From positions 992,001 through 1,056,000 of the forward strand of contig BPQB01000001.1 of NCBI GenBank assembly GCA_019973155.2: a stretch of DNA of 64,000 nt, given 5' to 3'. Shown here one piece after another: positions 33,050-46,517 of the stretch. The number at the start of each line of letters is the position of its first letter. Position 1 is the first letter of the stretch. Made by a program: the position numbers and the translations under genes. The stretch comes from Phanerochaete sordida. Taxonomy: Eukaryota > Basidiomycota > Agaricomycetes > Polyporales > Phanerochaetaceae. Under the pieces are notes generated by a model that saw nothing but the letters and a program-made list of their open reading frames with translations, searched no databases and was not told the DNA's origin.

Positions 33050-35924
33050 TTATGGCTTCAGGGCTTTCGCCATCTTGTGCAGGAGATGCTCGACGCGCTT
33101 GACCTCGTGCTTCGCAAGCGTCACATTCTGCTCATAGACCAGCGCGTCGTAGATCGAGGGCAGCGGCGTCGCACCGTAGCCTATACACCGGTCTTAGCAC
33201 CACACTCCCATGAGAACACACAGCCCAGAAAGACTCACCAAGCCACTTCCCAGGCGCGATGATGAGGTGCCTGTACCACTCGCGGTCCTTGATGCCCTCC
33301 TCGTGTATGAAGCCCTTCTCGAAGCCCTTGAGCCGGTCGTTCGCGCGCTGCACACGCTTCGCAGCCTTCCGGAATTCGCGCACTGGGTCGCGATTCCCCT
33401 TGAGCAGCGCGAGCACGCGCTGTGCCCAGCGCTCGCGCACTGATGTCGCCCGACTGGGCAGCTTCGCGAGGAGCTTCCTGAAGTGCTTCTCCGCGGCGGC
33501 CTTCTCTGCGTCGTGTTTCGCGCTCGCATGCTGCAGCCGTTTGAAGGCGTGCCGCAGCGGCGCGAAGTCGACGGACGCGGCAATGTCTGCGGGCGCGTCG
33601 TCCAGAACGCTGTGTGGTGTGAGACGTACGTAAGGCGGGGAAGAGAGAGGGGCTCACAAGTCGAGGTACTCGTTGAGCTCGAGCGCGTACTGCGTGGTGT
33701 TAAGTGGCAGTACAATCGAGTCGATCATGCGCAGGGCGACGAGGCCCAGCTGCTTCGCCACGGCGACGTGGCGGTGGAAGCCAGGGTCTGCGTAGACCTC
33801 CTGCCAGCGCTGCGAATCGTAGATCGAATGGTAGTGGTACCGCGCGTCTGTCAGCGTTTCACCGAAGCTCTGGTCCATAGCCGCGATCTGGTAGTATCAT
33901 CAGCTTCGTGGCCATGACGCGTGACAATGAGGGGACACACTCCAAGCCTCTGCAGGAACGCCGTGAAGTCGCTGCCGGAGCCGAGTGGGTAGATTCCGGT
34001 GCTATCAGACTGCGCGCGATGTGACGCGTTGTAGACCTGGGCGGCCTCCGCGTCGACGCTGCCATTGGTGAACGGGCCGACGTCTGTACGCGCGTCCCAG
34101 AGCGTGCGCCCCGCGTCGGTGGGGTGTGGCACGTCCTGTGCGGTACGGCGGATAAGGTGCGCGAGCGACGGCGAACCTGCGGAGACCCATGCGGAACCTG
34201 AAACGGAGACATCTGACGAGGCGAAGGTCAGATGGCTCTAACAGTAGGCGAAAGACAGCGTACCCAAGTTGATGTAAGTGACTACGTTGTCCGTGATCCA
34301 CTCAGCAAAGTCTTCAGTATATTCTGTGCTGCCGACGAGGCCATACTGCTCCGTTGTCATTGTATAGCTCACAATGAGCTGGTTTAATTCTCACCTCTTC
34401 AGCATCCCAGCTCGCAATGACAACATTACGCGTCGGCTTCCAGCCATTCCGCAGGAGGGTACCGAAGCCCTTCACAACCTCATGCAAAGACACCGTTCCG
34501 GAGGTTGGGTCAGCAGCGCCCATTACCCATGCTGCGGAGAGCTTTAGATGCCGCAGTAAAGTATGCTAGATATACTGACCATCGCGGTGGCATCCAATGA
34601 GCACCGTTTCGTCCTTGATATGTCCGGGAATCGCGACCATCGTGTTCCAGATGGGCATGACCTTGTCATCGACTGCGATACGGTAAGTCTATGCTTCAAA
34701 AATGCCAGTCGACAATGCATACCATGGTTCACCAGACGGATCGTCCTGTGACTCGGCTTGCCAGTCAAAGCCCTCGCGTCATGGTCGTGCGAGATCTCAG
34801 CGAGGAGCCGCTGCGCGTTCACCCAGGAGATCGGCAGACTGGGGATCTTCGGGATGTTCTCGCCGTCCGTGCGCGTCGCGTTCTCGTATGCAGGGTAGCC
34901 TGGGGTTGTGGGGTCACCGGGGTAGAGCGAGAGGAACTGCACCGAGCCGCGCTGCACCGATGTCGGGTTCCGTGCGGGGCCTGCGGGGTATGGCTCGTAC
35001 CCGTTCTCGACCGTGACGCTCCCGTCGTCGCGCGGGTCGCTGTAGATGAGCACGCCGGCGGCGCCGAGGCGCTGCGCGCCCTCAATCTTGAGACCTCTGA
35101 AGATGCCGCCGTAACGCGTCAAGACGATCTTGCCAGTGAAGTCGGTGCCCTTTGCGACGAGCTCGTCGTAGTCTTCCTTGCGGCCGTAGTTTGCGTAGAC
35201 AAGCTGACCCGAGACGTCGCCGTCACGGCTCAGGCCGTGCCAGGTGGGAATGTAGTCCTTGTACTTCGCCGCCTCCGGGTCCAGCGGATCACCGTCCTCA
35301 ACGAGGTCTGCGTCCCAGATGGTCTCGCCATTCTCGTCAATGATTTGCAGCGCACGGTCGAGCGGCGTGTTCATGATGGGGTAGTAGACGTCGATCCATG
35401 CCGTAGGAGCCGTGAGTTTATTAATACTGAGCGTCGCGTTCCTAGACGCGTCGGTGCCGGCTGAGAACACAGGTTCGTCTTCCGGAACAGTGATGCTGAA
35501 TTCATCCTGGAAGAGCTTCAAGATGACCTTCGCGTCCTCGAAGTCCTCTTTGGATGAAGCAAGGTGGGGGTGCGTCGCGTACGCCCTGGACGCAGCCAAC
35601 GCGCTTGCTTCGTCAGGCACGGAACTGCGGACGACGCGTCAACGAGTGAACTCCTCCAGTTTCTGCTGCGGCTTACAGGAAGAGCTGCTCAGTCTTCTCC
35701 GAGTTGAGGGCCTGAAGACCTGCATGGTAGGCGTCGTACGCCCAGCTCTCGTCAGAGGAGCACCACGCCGCGACGCCTTCTCTGGCGAGGAAATACACAG
35801 TCACAAGACCGGCGAGCCATAGCTTCTTGCGAAACACGCTCCGGCGCGGTTGAGGGGCGGTGGGATGCTGCTCCTCGAGGGTCTTGAGGTCGCTGGGGTA
35901 GGGCGACGCCTTCACGTCGGTCAT
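33050..35924 (-). CDS. Glutamate carboxypeptidase II-like M28 metallopeptidase, copy A
   Basis: A type II membrane protein of the GCPII/Vps70/transferrin-receptor family. Residues 27-34 are basic (RRSVFRKK), followed by a membrane span (LWLAGLVTVYFLA) and the lumenal or outer part. A PA domain spans about residues 170-310 (TGKIVLTRYGG...GAAGVLIYSDPRDDG). In the peptidase domain all five zinc ligands can be matched to human GCPII: His in GCHRDA, Asp in GAADPTSGT, Glu in SWDAEE, Asp in YINLDVS and His in YHYHSIYDS. A helical dimerisation domain (VRERWAQRVLALLKG to GKWLGYGATPLPSIYDAL) ends the protein. Unlike copies B and C it has no intron after DPGFHRH. Stop TTA 33050-33052. Likely substrate is a peptide with acidic C-terminus; this is not proven. 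Confidence 0.88.
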
Positions 35925-36960
35925 GGCTGTTCGAGACCAGGAACGGTGGCGAACAATCCTTGGAAATTGGCCTTTATCGACCCTGATTGAGAGGAGCACA
36001 TGGGAACACTGGCGGTTGCGCACGCGGCCGTGGCAGTCGCCTTTCCGCGCTCGCGCTTCGTCATCGTGCCGCCCTCCGCACCAACACATGCCGGCCGCAA
36101 GGACCCTGTCTTATGCCACCAAGGGCCTGACGGCTGTTCAAGACCCCAAACGCTGCGTGCCATGGGCTGCGGCACGAGGTCAAAGCACAGAAACATGAGT
36201 ATTGAGGAAATATATTGATGTCAAGACAATGGCATGTGTACTACTTGTACCAGGCTGTAGACGAACCACTGCGGAGCACAAGGTAGTGCGGCGACAAGTC
36301 TGAGCTCAGCGTCGACGTCGGCAGGAACGTCGGTGAGGGTGAGGGCGGGAGTGGATAGGCGCGCAATTCTCCCTGCAAAGTGCAGGGGAAAATGACGTCA
36401 CGTGGAAGAGCACCGTTATCACATGCGACAACTTTCCCCGTAAAATGCTGGAGAAGTTGACGATGCGGCGGAGACCAAGAGGTGGTGGGCGACAGGGCGA
36501 CAGTCCCTGCGCTGTGCTCACCGACGACTTCTAAATTGGCTGTCTCAGGAAAGCTCATGGGTCGCGAACCGACAGCTCTGGAGCTTAGTCCATCAGCGGT
36601 CGAGCCGCTCGCCGCAACTTGAGCAAGCGTAGGCATCGTCGACGCGGACGACGGCGGAGACGGCGCTTGGTCGTCGTGTGTCGCACATAATCGCGTCTTC
36701 TCGTGCGGAGACTACGCAATGAGTTCTTGCAGTCGCGTAGTGCTCCGTCGATGTCGTGTATATCGCACTCTACTGTCGGGTCGTGGAGGACGGGGTCGTG
36801 GTGGTTGTGGACGAAGCCAAGGCGAAAGAAGAAGCGAGCGTTTACGGCAGTATTACGTAAGTTAACCAGCCGAATGCCGCCAAATGCAACACATGTTGCT
36901 TCCACTGCTGAGACTCTACGCAGATTGCCTGCAGTTGGTACATCGCTTCTTGCTCACCTC
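35925..36960. other. Spacer between tandem GCPII-like copies A and B
   Basis: About 1 kb. The first ~150 bases resemble the region upstream of copy B (for example the shared CCCTG(A/G)TTGAGA and GCACATG blocks), so the duplication included promoter sequence. The last ~60 bases, beside the stop of copy B, contain CTCTACGCAGATTGCCTGCA, nearly the same as downstream of copy A. In between are a minus-strand frame of 131 codons (36241-36636) with no motif, a short hairpin and a CRE/E-box site. Confidence 0.5.
36393..36404. promoter_or_regulatory. Overlapping CRE (TGACGTCA) and E-box (CACGTG)
   Basis: The 12-mer TGACGTCACGTG joins a perfect CREB/ATF palindrome with a perfect E-box. It lies about 470 bases before the start of copy A. 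A perfect 7-bp hairpin with a 3-base loop (CCCTGCA/TGCAGGG, 36371-36387) is directly beside it. Binding by bZIP or bHLH factors is an inference from motif identity only. Confidence 0.35.
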
Positions 36961-39908
36961 CTACGGCTTGAGCGCGGACGACATCTTGTGAAGCAGGTGC
37001 TCGACGCGCTTGACCTCGTGCTTCGCAAGCGTGACGTTCTGCTCGAGCACCAGCGCGTCGTATATCGAGGGCAGCGGCGTCGCGCCGTAGCCTATACAAG
37101 CCTCAGCGCACCTTCATTCGGTTGTACGACACCGGCTTACCTAGCCACCTTCCGGGCGCAATGATGAGGTGCCTATACCACTCGCGGCCCTTGATCCCGT
37201 CTTCATGCAGGAAGCCCTTCTCAAAGTCCCTCAGGCGGTCGTTCGCGCGCTGCACACGCTTCGCAGCCCTCCGGAACTCGCGGACGGGGTCCGACTGGCC
37301 TTTGAGCAGCGCGAGCATGCGTTGCGCCCACCGCTCGCGCAGCGTCGCCGCCCGCCGCGGGAGCTTCGCGAGCAGCTCGCGAAAGCGCTTCTCAGCTGCA
37401 GTCTTCTCCGCGTCGTGCTGTGCGCTCGCGCGTTGCAGCCGCTTGAACGCGCGCCGCAGCGTTGCGAAGTCGACGGACGCAACGATGTCTGTGGGAGCGT
37501 CGTCCAGGACGCTGTGCCGGGTAAGACACGCGCCAGGAAACGAAGAGAAAAGGCTCACAGATCGAGGTAGTCGTCGAGCTCGAGCGCGTATTGCGTAGTA
37601 TTGAGCGGGAGAACGATAGAGTCGGTGACGCGCAGTGCAACAAGGCCGAGGTGCCTTGCTACAGCGACCTGGACGTGAGCAGGTATCCGAGTCAGTATCC
37701 GAACAGGGTGCAGAGCCGTGGTTGTCTTACGTTGCGGTGGAAGCCGGGGTCGGCATAGATCTCCTGCCAGCGCTGCGAATCATAGATAGAGTGCATATGA
37801 TACCGTGCATCGCTCAACGTATCAGTGAAGGCCTGGTCCATAGCCGCGATCTGTGCAGCATCGCGGTCAGCCTTAGGCGGCCAGAGCGCACAAGAACGAG
37901 GCCGCACGCACCCCAAGTCTCTGCAGGAACGCCGTGAAGTCGCTGCCAGAGCCGAGAGGGGCGATGCCGGTGCTCTTGGACTGCGTGCGCCGCGACGCGT
38001 TGTACACTTGGAGGGCGTCCGCGTCGACGAGGCCGTTGGTGAACGGGCCGAGGTCCGAGCGTGCGTCCCAGAGCGTCCGCCCGGCGTCGGTGGGATGCGG
38101 TACGTCTTGCGCGGCGAGGCGGATGAGGTACGCGAGTGACGGTGAGGCCATAGGAACCCACGCGGAGCCCATGGCAGAGACATCTGACAGGGTGGAGGTC
38201 AGGTGGCTGTAACAGGAGGCGAAAGACAGCGTACCCAGGTTGATGTAGGTGACGACGTTGTCCGTGATCCACTCGGCAAAGTCTTCGGCATACTCTGTGC
38301 TGCCGACGAGGCCATACTGTTCCGTTGTTACCACACATTTCACGACAGGACAATCCAATGCTCACCTCTTCAGCATCCCAGCTAGCAATGACAATGTTCC
38401 GCGTTGGCTTCCAGCCGTTACGGAGTAGGGTACCGAAACCCTTCACGACTTCGTGTACGGCCACAGTCCCGGAAACGGGGTCTGCGGCGCCCATGACCCA
38501 CGCTGTAAGTTGTAACGGACTTCAGATATTATACAAGAATATATGCTGGGTACACCGACCGTCGCGGTGGCATCCAATGAGCACCGTCTCGTCCTTGATA
38601 TGCCCGGGAATCGCGACCATCGTGTTCCAGATGGGCATGACCTTGTCATCGACTGCGAGACAGTGAGTATATGCCTGGAGAGTGCCACCCGATAAGGCAT
38701 ACCATGATTGACCAGACGAACTTTCCTGTGGCTCGGCTTGCCAGTCAAAGCCCTCGCGTCATGGTCGTGCGAAATCTCAGCGAGGAGCCGCTGCGCGTTC
38801 GCCCAGGAGATCGGCAGGCTGGGGATCTTCGGGATGTTCTCGCCTTCCATGCGCGTCGCGTTCTCGTACGCGGGGTACCCGGGCGTCGTCGGGTCACCGG
38901 GGTACAACGTCAGGTACTGCACGGAGCCGCGCTGCACGGACGTTGGGTTCCGGGCGGGGCCTGCGGGGTAAGGCTCATAACCATTCTCGACCGTGACGCT
39001 GCCGTCGTCGCGCGGGTCGTCGTAGATGAGCACGCCCACGGCGCCGAGCCGCTGTGCGCCTTCAACCTTGATCCCACGACCGATGGCAGCGCCGTAGCGC
39101 GTGATCACGATCTTCCCGGTGAGGTTTATGCCTTTTGCGACGAGCTCGTCGTAGTCCTCCTTGCGACCGTAGTTCGCGTAGACGAGCTGGCCCGAGACGT
39201 CTCCGTCGCAGCTCAGGCCGTGCCAGGTGGGAATGTAGTCCCTGTACTTGGCTGCATCCGGATCCAGCGGGTCGCCGTCCTCGACGAGGTCTGCGTCCCA
39301 GATGGCCTGACCGTCCTCGTCTATGATCTGCAGCGCGCGGTCGAGCGGCGTGTTCATGATGGGGTAGTAGACGTCGATCCATGCTGTGGGAGCCGTAAGT
39401 TTGTTGATGCTGAGCGTCGCGTTCCTCGACGCGTCGGTGCCGGCTGAGAATACTGGCTCGTCTTCGGGAGCAGCAATCCCGAATTCGTCCTGGAAGAGCT
39501 TCAGGATGACCTTCGCATCGTCTAAATCTTCTTTGGAAGAGGCAAGGTGGGGGTGCGTCGCGTACGCCCTGGACGCAGCCAACGCGCTTGCTTCGTTTGG
39601 CACAGAACTGCGGACGACACGTCAACCGGCGATCCTCTCAGAGTCTTGGCTGTAGCTTACAGGAACAGTTGCTCAGTCTTCTCCGAAGTAAGGACCTGAC
39701 GATCTCCATCGTAGGCATCGTACGCTGGACCCTCGTTAGAGAATGACCACGCCGGGACGGCTTCTCTGGCGAGAACATAGATCGTAAGAAGACCTGCGAG
39801 CCACAGTTTCCTGCGAAACACGCTCTGGCGCGGCCGAGAGGTTGCGAGGGGCTGCCCCTCGAGCTCGAAGGTCTCGCTGGGGTAAGTCGACGCCTTCAAT
39901 TCGGCCAT
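36961..39908 (-). CDS. Glutamate carboxypeptidase II-like M28 metallopeptidase, copy B
   Basis: Tandem paralogue of copy A, same orientation and near-identical architecture. It starts MAELKASTYPSETFELEG and has a span (LWLAGLLTIYVLA), PA domain (TGKIVITRYGAAIG, GAVGVLIYDDPRDDG), peptidase domain and C-terminal helical domain. The five zinc ligands are kept: GCHRDA, GAADPVSGT, SWDAEE, YINLDVS and YHMHSIYDS. It differs from A in scattered residues, mostly in the N-terminal 85 and in the dimer domain. It has an intron at 37669-37730 (62 nt) after GFHRN that copy C also has and copy A lacks. The stop is CTA 36961-36963 (LKP end). The start faces ARPC3 across 286 bp. No frameshift was seen, so it appears functional. 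Confidence 0.87.
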
Positions 39909-40194
39909 GGCTGTTCGACGCAAGAGAGGAAGTCCTCAGAAATTAGCGATCTTCATTCACCCTGGTTGAGAAGGGCACATGCTAGCACTGAGCACATGGG
40001 AGCGCTGCGGGGATTGTACACCATGACGCGGTCGTGATAGTCGCCTCCTTCGCTCGAGAGCGCACCGTCCGTCATTTCGCCCGCTGGCTAGGCGCCCTCT
40101 CTCGATTCGGCGTTCGCCGCGGGCGCTTGTATCAGCCCGCCTGTCGCAAGCGGCTGCTGCACTGCGCTACAGCTCGCTGTCAGACGCAGCGACC

Positions 40195-40898
40195 ATGCCC
40201 GTGAGTCCCCCGCCGCCCCCCTGGATGCCCCGCTGCTGACCACGGCTCACGCAGGCCTACCACTCTTCGCTCAACGAGGAACCCGACGTCCGCCAGGTCG
40301 GCAACCTCTCCATCCTCCCAATCAAGACCAAGATCCGCGGTCCTGCGCCGCTAGGTGCGTCGTCCGACTGTGCGTGTGCAGCCCGCGGGCCCGCTGACAC
40401 GCGTCGCAGCCGACCCAAACGCGGCAGACATCATCGACGAGACCCTCGACCTCTTCCGCGCAAACTCGCTCTTCCGCAACTTCGAGATCAAGGGCCCCGC
40501 CGACCGCTTGCTCATCATCCTCATCCTTTTCGTCTCCGACTGCCTCGCGAAGCTTGGCACGCAGCGCGCCGCGCCGTCGCAACTTGAGGCGAGCAAGACC
40601 CTCAACACGCTCGCCGTCGACAACTTCCCGATTCCTGGAGACGCCAACTTCGCACTGAACGCGCACTACGCGCCCCCGCAGAGCAGGGTGGACGGTGGTG
40701 CGTAGTTACCCAGCATTCGTCCACAATTCATGTCTCACATCATTCGCAGAATACCTCCGGCAGTACCTCACGCAGGTTCGGCAAGAGCTCGCTGCACGTC
40801 TCGTCGAACGCCTCTACGCCGACGGCACAGGGAAGCCCAGCAAGTGGTGGATGGCCTTCCAGAAGAGGCGCTTCATGAACAGGAGCTTGGGCACTTAG
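40195..40898 (+). CDS. ARPC3: Arp2/3 complex subunit 3 (p21-Arc)
   Basis: ARPC3 is one of seven subunits of the Arp2/3 complex, which nucleates branched actin at endocytic patches. The first exon is only six bases (ATGCCC, 40195-40200), followed by an intron with GTGAGT. The product, about 175 residues, reads MPAYHSSLNEEPDVRQVGNL, SILPIKTKIRGPAP, then IIDETLDLFRANSLFRNFEI, KGPADRLLIILILFVSDCL, and ends in YLRQYLTQVRQELAARLVER and FMNRSLGT. These are the conserved blocks of the family along its full length. Intron boundaries are GT-AG. The stop is TAG 40896-40898. Confidence 0.95.
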
Positions 40899-41019
40899 AC
40901 CATGGATGGACGCCTGTAATGTATGGAAACCGGAAGAAATGTAATATGACACGGTAATCGGACATACATCCCTGGTGGGCACTAAGCAGGATGTCCCGCA
41001 ACGAAAGCACGCCTCAACA

Positions 41020-42575
41020 CTACTTCCGCCGCTTCCGCTCGTTGGGGTTCTTCCTCCCATACCCAATCTGCGGCATGTCACCGTCCATACGCCCACTGCG
41101 CATACTGCGGCCTTTGCCACCAGCACCGACGCTGAGCATCTCGGGCACCCAGTCGGGATCCATCCAGCTGCCGACCGCGACGCCGCCGGGCTCGCGCGCG
41201 TTCGCGGTGCCGCTGAGCATGCGCTTCTCCTCGCGCTCGCGCCGGCCGTCCGCGTGCTTCTTCGCGCGCAGCCATGCAGTCTGGTCCTCGCGCAGGATGA
41301 GGCCCTCGCCCGGCCCCGTCTTCGCGGACCCCGCCCGCGGCGCGGGGATCGCGTACTTGGTGCCGCGCGTCTTGAACTGGAAGTTCGCCTTGAGGTGCAC
41401 CTGCAGCGTCGGTGTCGCGTCGGTCGCGCTCGGCGACGAGAGCGTCACTGATGCGCGGAGGAGTGTTGGGTTGCCGCATGACGGGCAGAATTTTCGTGAG
41501 GAGTCTTTGCATATCCTGTAGGACAGTGTCAGCATATCGCCGACGCACAACATAAGTAAAACGCACTTGAAGCAAGCGTGGCATCGCAGCACCCAACTCT
41601 TTACTCGCTCGATCTTCTTGCCCTCGACACCAACGAGGCTCAGGTTCATCTGTAGTAGCACGTTCTGCATCGCGAAATCGGCAGTCATGCACCCGACTTT
41701 GATCTGCTCCGCTGGCTTGCGCTTTCCCTTGCCCGCCTCGTCCGGCACAAGGTGCAGAGCCCGTGACTTGTGCAGACCGACATTTGACGGTGTAATCCAC
41801 TCGCCCTCGCCGTCGTCTTCGTCCGATGGATCGTCGTAGAGCGGTCCATCGTCCGCAGTCGGTGGTACAGGCGGCGCTGCGACTTCTTGTTTTGAGGACT
41901 CGCCAGTCTCTTCGAGGGTGAGCCGCTCGAGCTTGACGTCTAATGGCTCGTGGTCCTCTTCAGAGGGTTGCTCAGGCTGCTCGCTAGGAGCGTCTTCGGC
42001 CTCCGCGTTTTCTTCTAGGGTCTCCTCGGAGGTGGATGCTTCCCCGGCGGTCTGTGGCTCGTTTACTACCTGAGATTCGGCAGACTTCAGGTCGGTACTG
42101 GCTTCCGCTGCGGCTGGGACGTTGTCTTGCTGCGAAATTGGGTCATGGTCGTGCTTGGACAGTGGGGGAAGCACACACCTGTTGAGGCGAGCTAGATGCC
42201 TCAGCTTCCGCCTTGGCTTTCTGCTCGAGCATATACGTCAAGGCAAGGACGGCAAGATCGGGGGTGGACAGGACAGAGTAGTCGCCCGTCTTCTTCGCGA
42301 ACTGAATCACTAGAGAGCAGGGTAAGATATGTGATGAGAGTAAAGTAGTACAACGTACCATGTGCCATTGACTGAGCGTCAGGACTCTGGACCTGGATCC
42401 GCACACCCGCGGACAGTCCCAGTTTCTGAAAGTGCTCCCTCGCCCGCTTGTCCTTCAGCTCATCGAGGACTTGTGGCACGGTGTAGAAAGTCTCCGCCAA
42501 GCCCCGCAGCGGCGATAAGGCAAGTAGGGGACCAGCATCGAGCACAAGACTCTTGCAGGCAGGTTTTGAATCCAT
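41020..42575 (-). CDS. NOB1: 20S pre-rRNA D-site endonuclease NOB1
   Basis: NOB1 cuts 20S pre-rRNA to 18S rRNA in late cytoplasmic 40S maturation. The N-terminal PIN domain starts MDSKPACKSLVLDAGPLLAL, with the catalytic Asp in VLDAGPL, an acidic helix (VPQVLDELKDKRAREHFQKL) and DYSVLSTPDLAVLALTYMLE with a further Asp. A long acidic linker follows. The zinc ribbon has CHACFK and FCPSCGNPTL, with two CxxC pairs as in the family. The end is the conserved basic IGYGRKNPNERKRRK. Four exons are seen; the stop is CTA 41020-41022. It is divergent from LEU2 with 259 bp between starts. Confidence 0.94.
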
Positions 42576-42834
42576 GGATAGTGAGCAGCGGGTGTGAAGG
42601 TGAAGCGAAGCGCAGATCAGCGGGAGTGCAGAGAACGAAATTTCTGAGCACCAGAGTAGATAAGATAACCGCGTGGCAGCCACAATGCCGATCGGTCCGA
42701 CCCCACCCCACAATCTAATCTTATCTCGGCATGGATGTCACAAGTGTCGAGTCAATTGCGCGATGGTCTCTCGCCAGTTCGCGGTTCTCGTCTCCCACCA
42801 CCATCCCAGCTTCCCATCTACTCGCCAGCAGACA

Positions 42835-44199
<1,365 letters not shown>

Positions 44200-44350
44200 G
44201 GACCTCATGGATACCAGGAATACCAATGTACAAATAGTAAAAGTACCGCCCAGACTTGATTTCCCGAGAGCACTCCAGGCAAAGAGGCATATCATTAACA
44301 ACAGCAGTCCGTGGTGGCACAGATATAAGAGACAGCAGTGGTATCCTATC

Positions 44351-46517
44351 CTAGAACATGTTCGCGAGCTTGCTCGCGGCCTCGCGCGCGTCGAGCCGGG
44401 GCCGCGTCGGCTGCACCCTGACCGATGCGCTCATGTACGCGGGCTTCGCCATGCCGAGCGGGTCAAGGTCGTCCGCGCGCCCCGTGCCGTTGGCCGCTGG
44501 TGCGGACGCGTGCAGCGGCGAGTCGAACGAGGCGGACGACGTAGACTGCGCAAGCGGGTGTGGCGAGCTCGTGCGCGCCGAGTGCAACGGCGATTGCGCA
44601 CGGGCGGAGGGCGTGCGGGAGGGCGCGCCGTGGTCCGCTAGTGGACCCAGCGAGGATGGCGATGGCTTCACGAACATCGACTTTGTGCCGTCTGCGAAGC
44701 GGCCGCCGAGCGGTGGTCCATCGCTGACAGTAGTAGGGGCGAAGGATGGGGATCTGGCGGCTTGTGGCACGGGGGACGATGGGCCTGCACCGGGCGATTG
44801 CAGCGGACTTGTGACGACTGCTGACGGAAGTGCTGGGGTGTACCTCTGCGTCGGAGACGCAGGGCGTGCTGATAGAGGGCCTGGGATACCCGGGGCGACC
44901 GATGACGGACGACTGCCATTGGACATGGGTGCAGTGCTCAATGGCGGCGGAACCGGTCTGGAGAAGTCTTCCAGAGGAGGGATGTAGCCTGGTCGTGGCG
45001 CAGTGACAGGCTTCTGGGGAATATGTCTCTTGTCCGCATTCTGCACGTCCGGCCGCAGAGCTTCCAGCTCGCGGAGGTGTTGTCGTTCGTACATGATTGA
45101 AGATCTGACGTGTTCGATGAGGGCCGTTGTGACGTCCTCTGCAACCAGACGTTTATGCCTGGCAAGAGACCGGTGCAGATTCTGTGAGATTCCTTCCGCG
45201 CGACGGGCAAGGATCTGCTCGTATCTCTCGGCCTGAAGTGGGATGTCATGAGCCAGGTCATGCAAGCGAGTCACCCCATACGCACCTCCTCCAAATCTTC
45301 CAGCGCCTCGTCCACCTTCTCAGGACCAATGTTACGACTGGCCTTCAACCGTTCGATGTTTCGACGCTTCGAGATTGTGGTCTTTACGGCCGCCTGGTAC
45401 TCCTCCAGCACCGATGTCCGCTGCTGCAGAGTCTCCTTTGCCGACCGCGCATTCAAGCCCTGGTAGCCCAGCGTATCGCCGATGATAACACATTCGCTGA
45501 TCCCCTGCGCTTGATCAAGGTCCGAAAGACTGTGGTACGTCCTGCCGAGCTTGCGCAGTGCGTTGCCCAAGGGCGGGTGTGCTTCCGTTGTGGCGACGTT
45601 GACGAGCTTGTTGCCGACGTCTGATCGCACGGCTCCGAGGGCTGTGTAGAGGTGTCAATCGCGCATGCCGGCGAGGATCATCAGTCTGCGATGACGTACA
45701 CTTGCGCACTTTCGAAAGCTTGTCGATGGCCTTGGCCGCCTCGAAGAACTGCGTCTCGAGCTTCGTGAGCTCGAAACGCGCGCGCTGCAGCTCCTCGTCC
45801 TCGTCGGGTACGTTCCGGCGGATGAGGCTGAAGCCGCCTGACGCCTTCTTGCGCGTGACAGGCGTTGGTTGGTACCCGAAGTCGCTCTCGACGAATGAGC
45901 GCAGCTCCTCTTCCTGCATAAGGATCGGGTCCTCGCAAATGCGGGCCAGCCAGCGCTGGAGCATGATGCGCACAAGCCTGTCGTCCTCCTCATCGGTCGG
46001 GGCGGACGTCTGAGCGAGGGGCAGCGCGGGAATGATCGTCTGCGGGTTGTTGTGTATTATCGCGTCGTAGAACTGCTGGAACTCGAGGTACGAGCGCGAC
46101 ACATTGCGGTACGTCGTGCCCGTGAAGTTCGATAGGTTCGTCTTCACGGAGTCGTCAGCGCCACCCACGGCCATACGCGCATGCACGCACCTGCGCATCG
46201 AACTTGACGAGGATGTCCCGCCGGTTCCTGTCGAGTCCCGTGAGGCGCACCTTGAGGTAGGGCTCCGCCTTCTCGTACTTCACACCGTTCGCGCCGGGCG
46301 TTGCTGTGGGGGAAATGAGGCCAGGCTCGGGTGCACCATAGATCTGAGGTTGTCTACCGTTCCAGCCTGCGTTGCGTTCGTCGGGGGTCTGCGGGCGCGA
46401 CGAGGGGCGCGAGGACGGCCGCGGGAGATTCGGGATCGGTGTGTTCGGCGTGCGCGGCGTCGTTGGCCATGGCGGCTGCGGCTCCTCGCCGAACGTCGAG
46501 CTGAGCGGGTCGAACAT
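44351..46517 (-). CDS. VPS17: Retromer sorting nexin Vps17
   Basis: Vps17 pairs with Vps5 as the SNX-BAR part of retromer, returning receptors from endosome to Golgi. The start is MFDPLSSTFGEEPQPPWP (46517). After a Pro/Ser-rich leader comes a PX domain: YLKVRLTGLDRNRRDILVKF, NFTGTTYRNVSRSYLEFQQF and ALPLAQTSAP, then RLVRIMLQRWLARICEDPIL and LRSFVESDFGYQPTPV, a block typical of Vps17. The BAR region follows: FELTKLETQFFEAAKAIDKL, PLGNALRKLGRTYHSLSDLD and a long helix up to ATTALIEHVRSSIMYERQHL-like sequence. The C-terminal ~170 residues are Ser/Pro-rich and disordered, ending REAASKLANMF. Fungal Vps17 PX domains often lack strong lipid-binding residues; I did not resolve this point. Confidence 0.85.

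Noticed and set aside
34691..39447. Antisense open frames of about 250 codons inside the GCPII-like genes (34691-35464, 38671-39447, and 53574-54317 in copy C)
   Set aside because: They recur in all three copies only because the sense strand is conserved and has G/C third positions, which removes stops from one antisense frame. Their products are Arg/Val/Asp-rich and have no motif.
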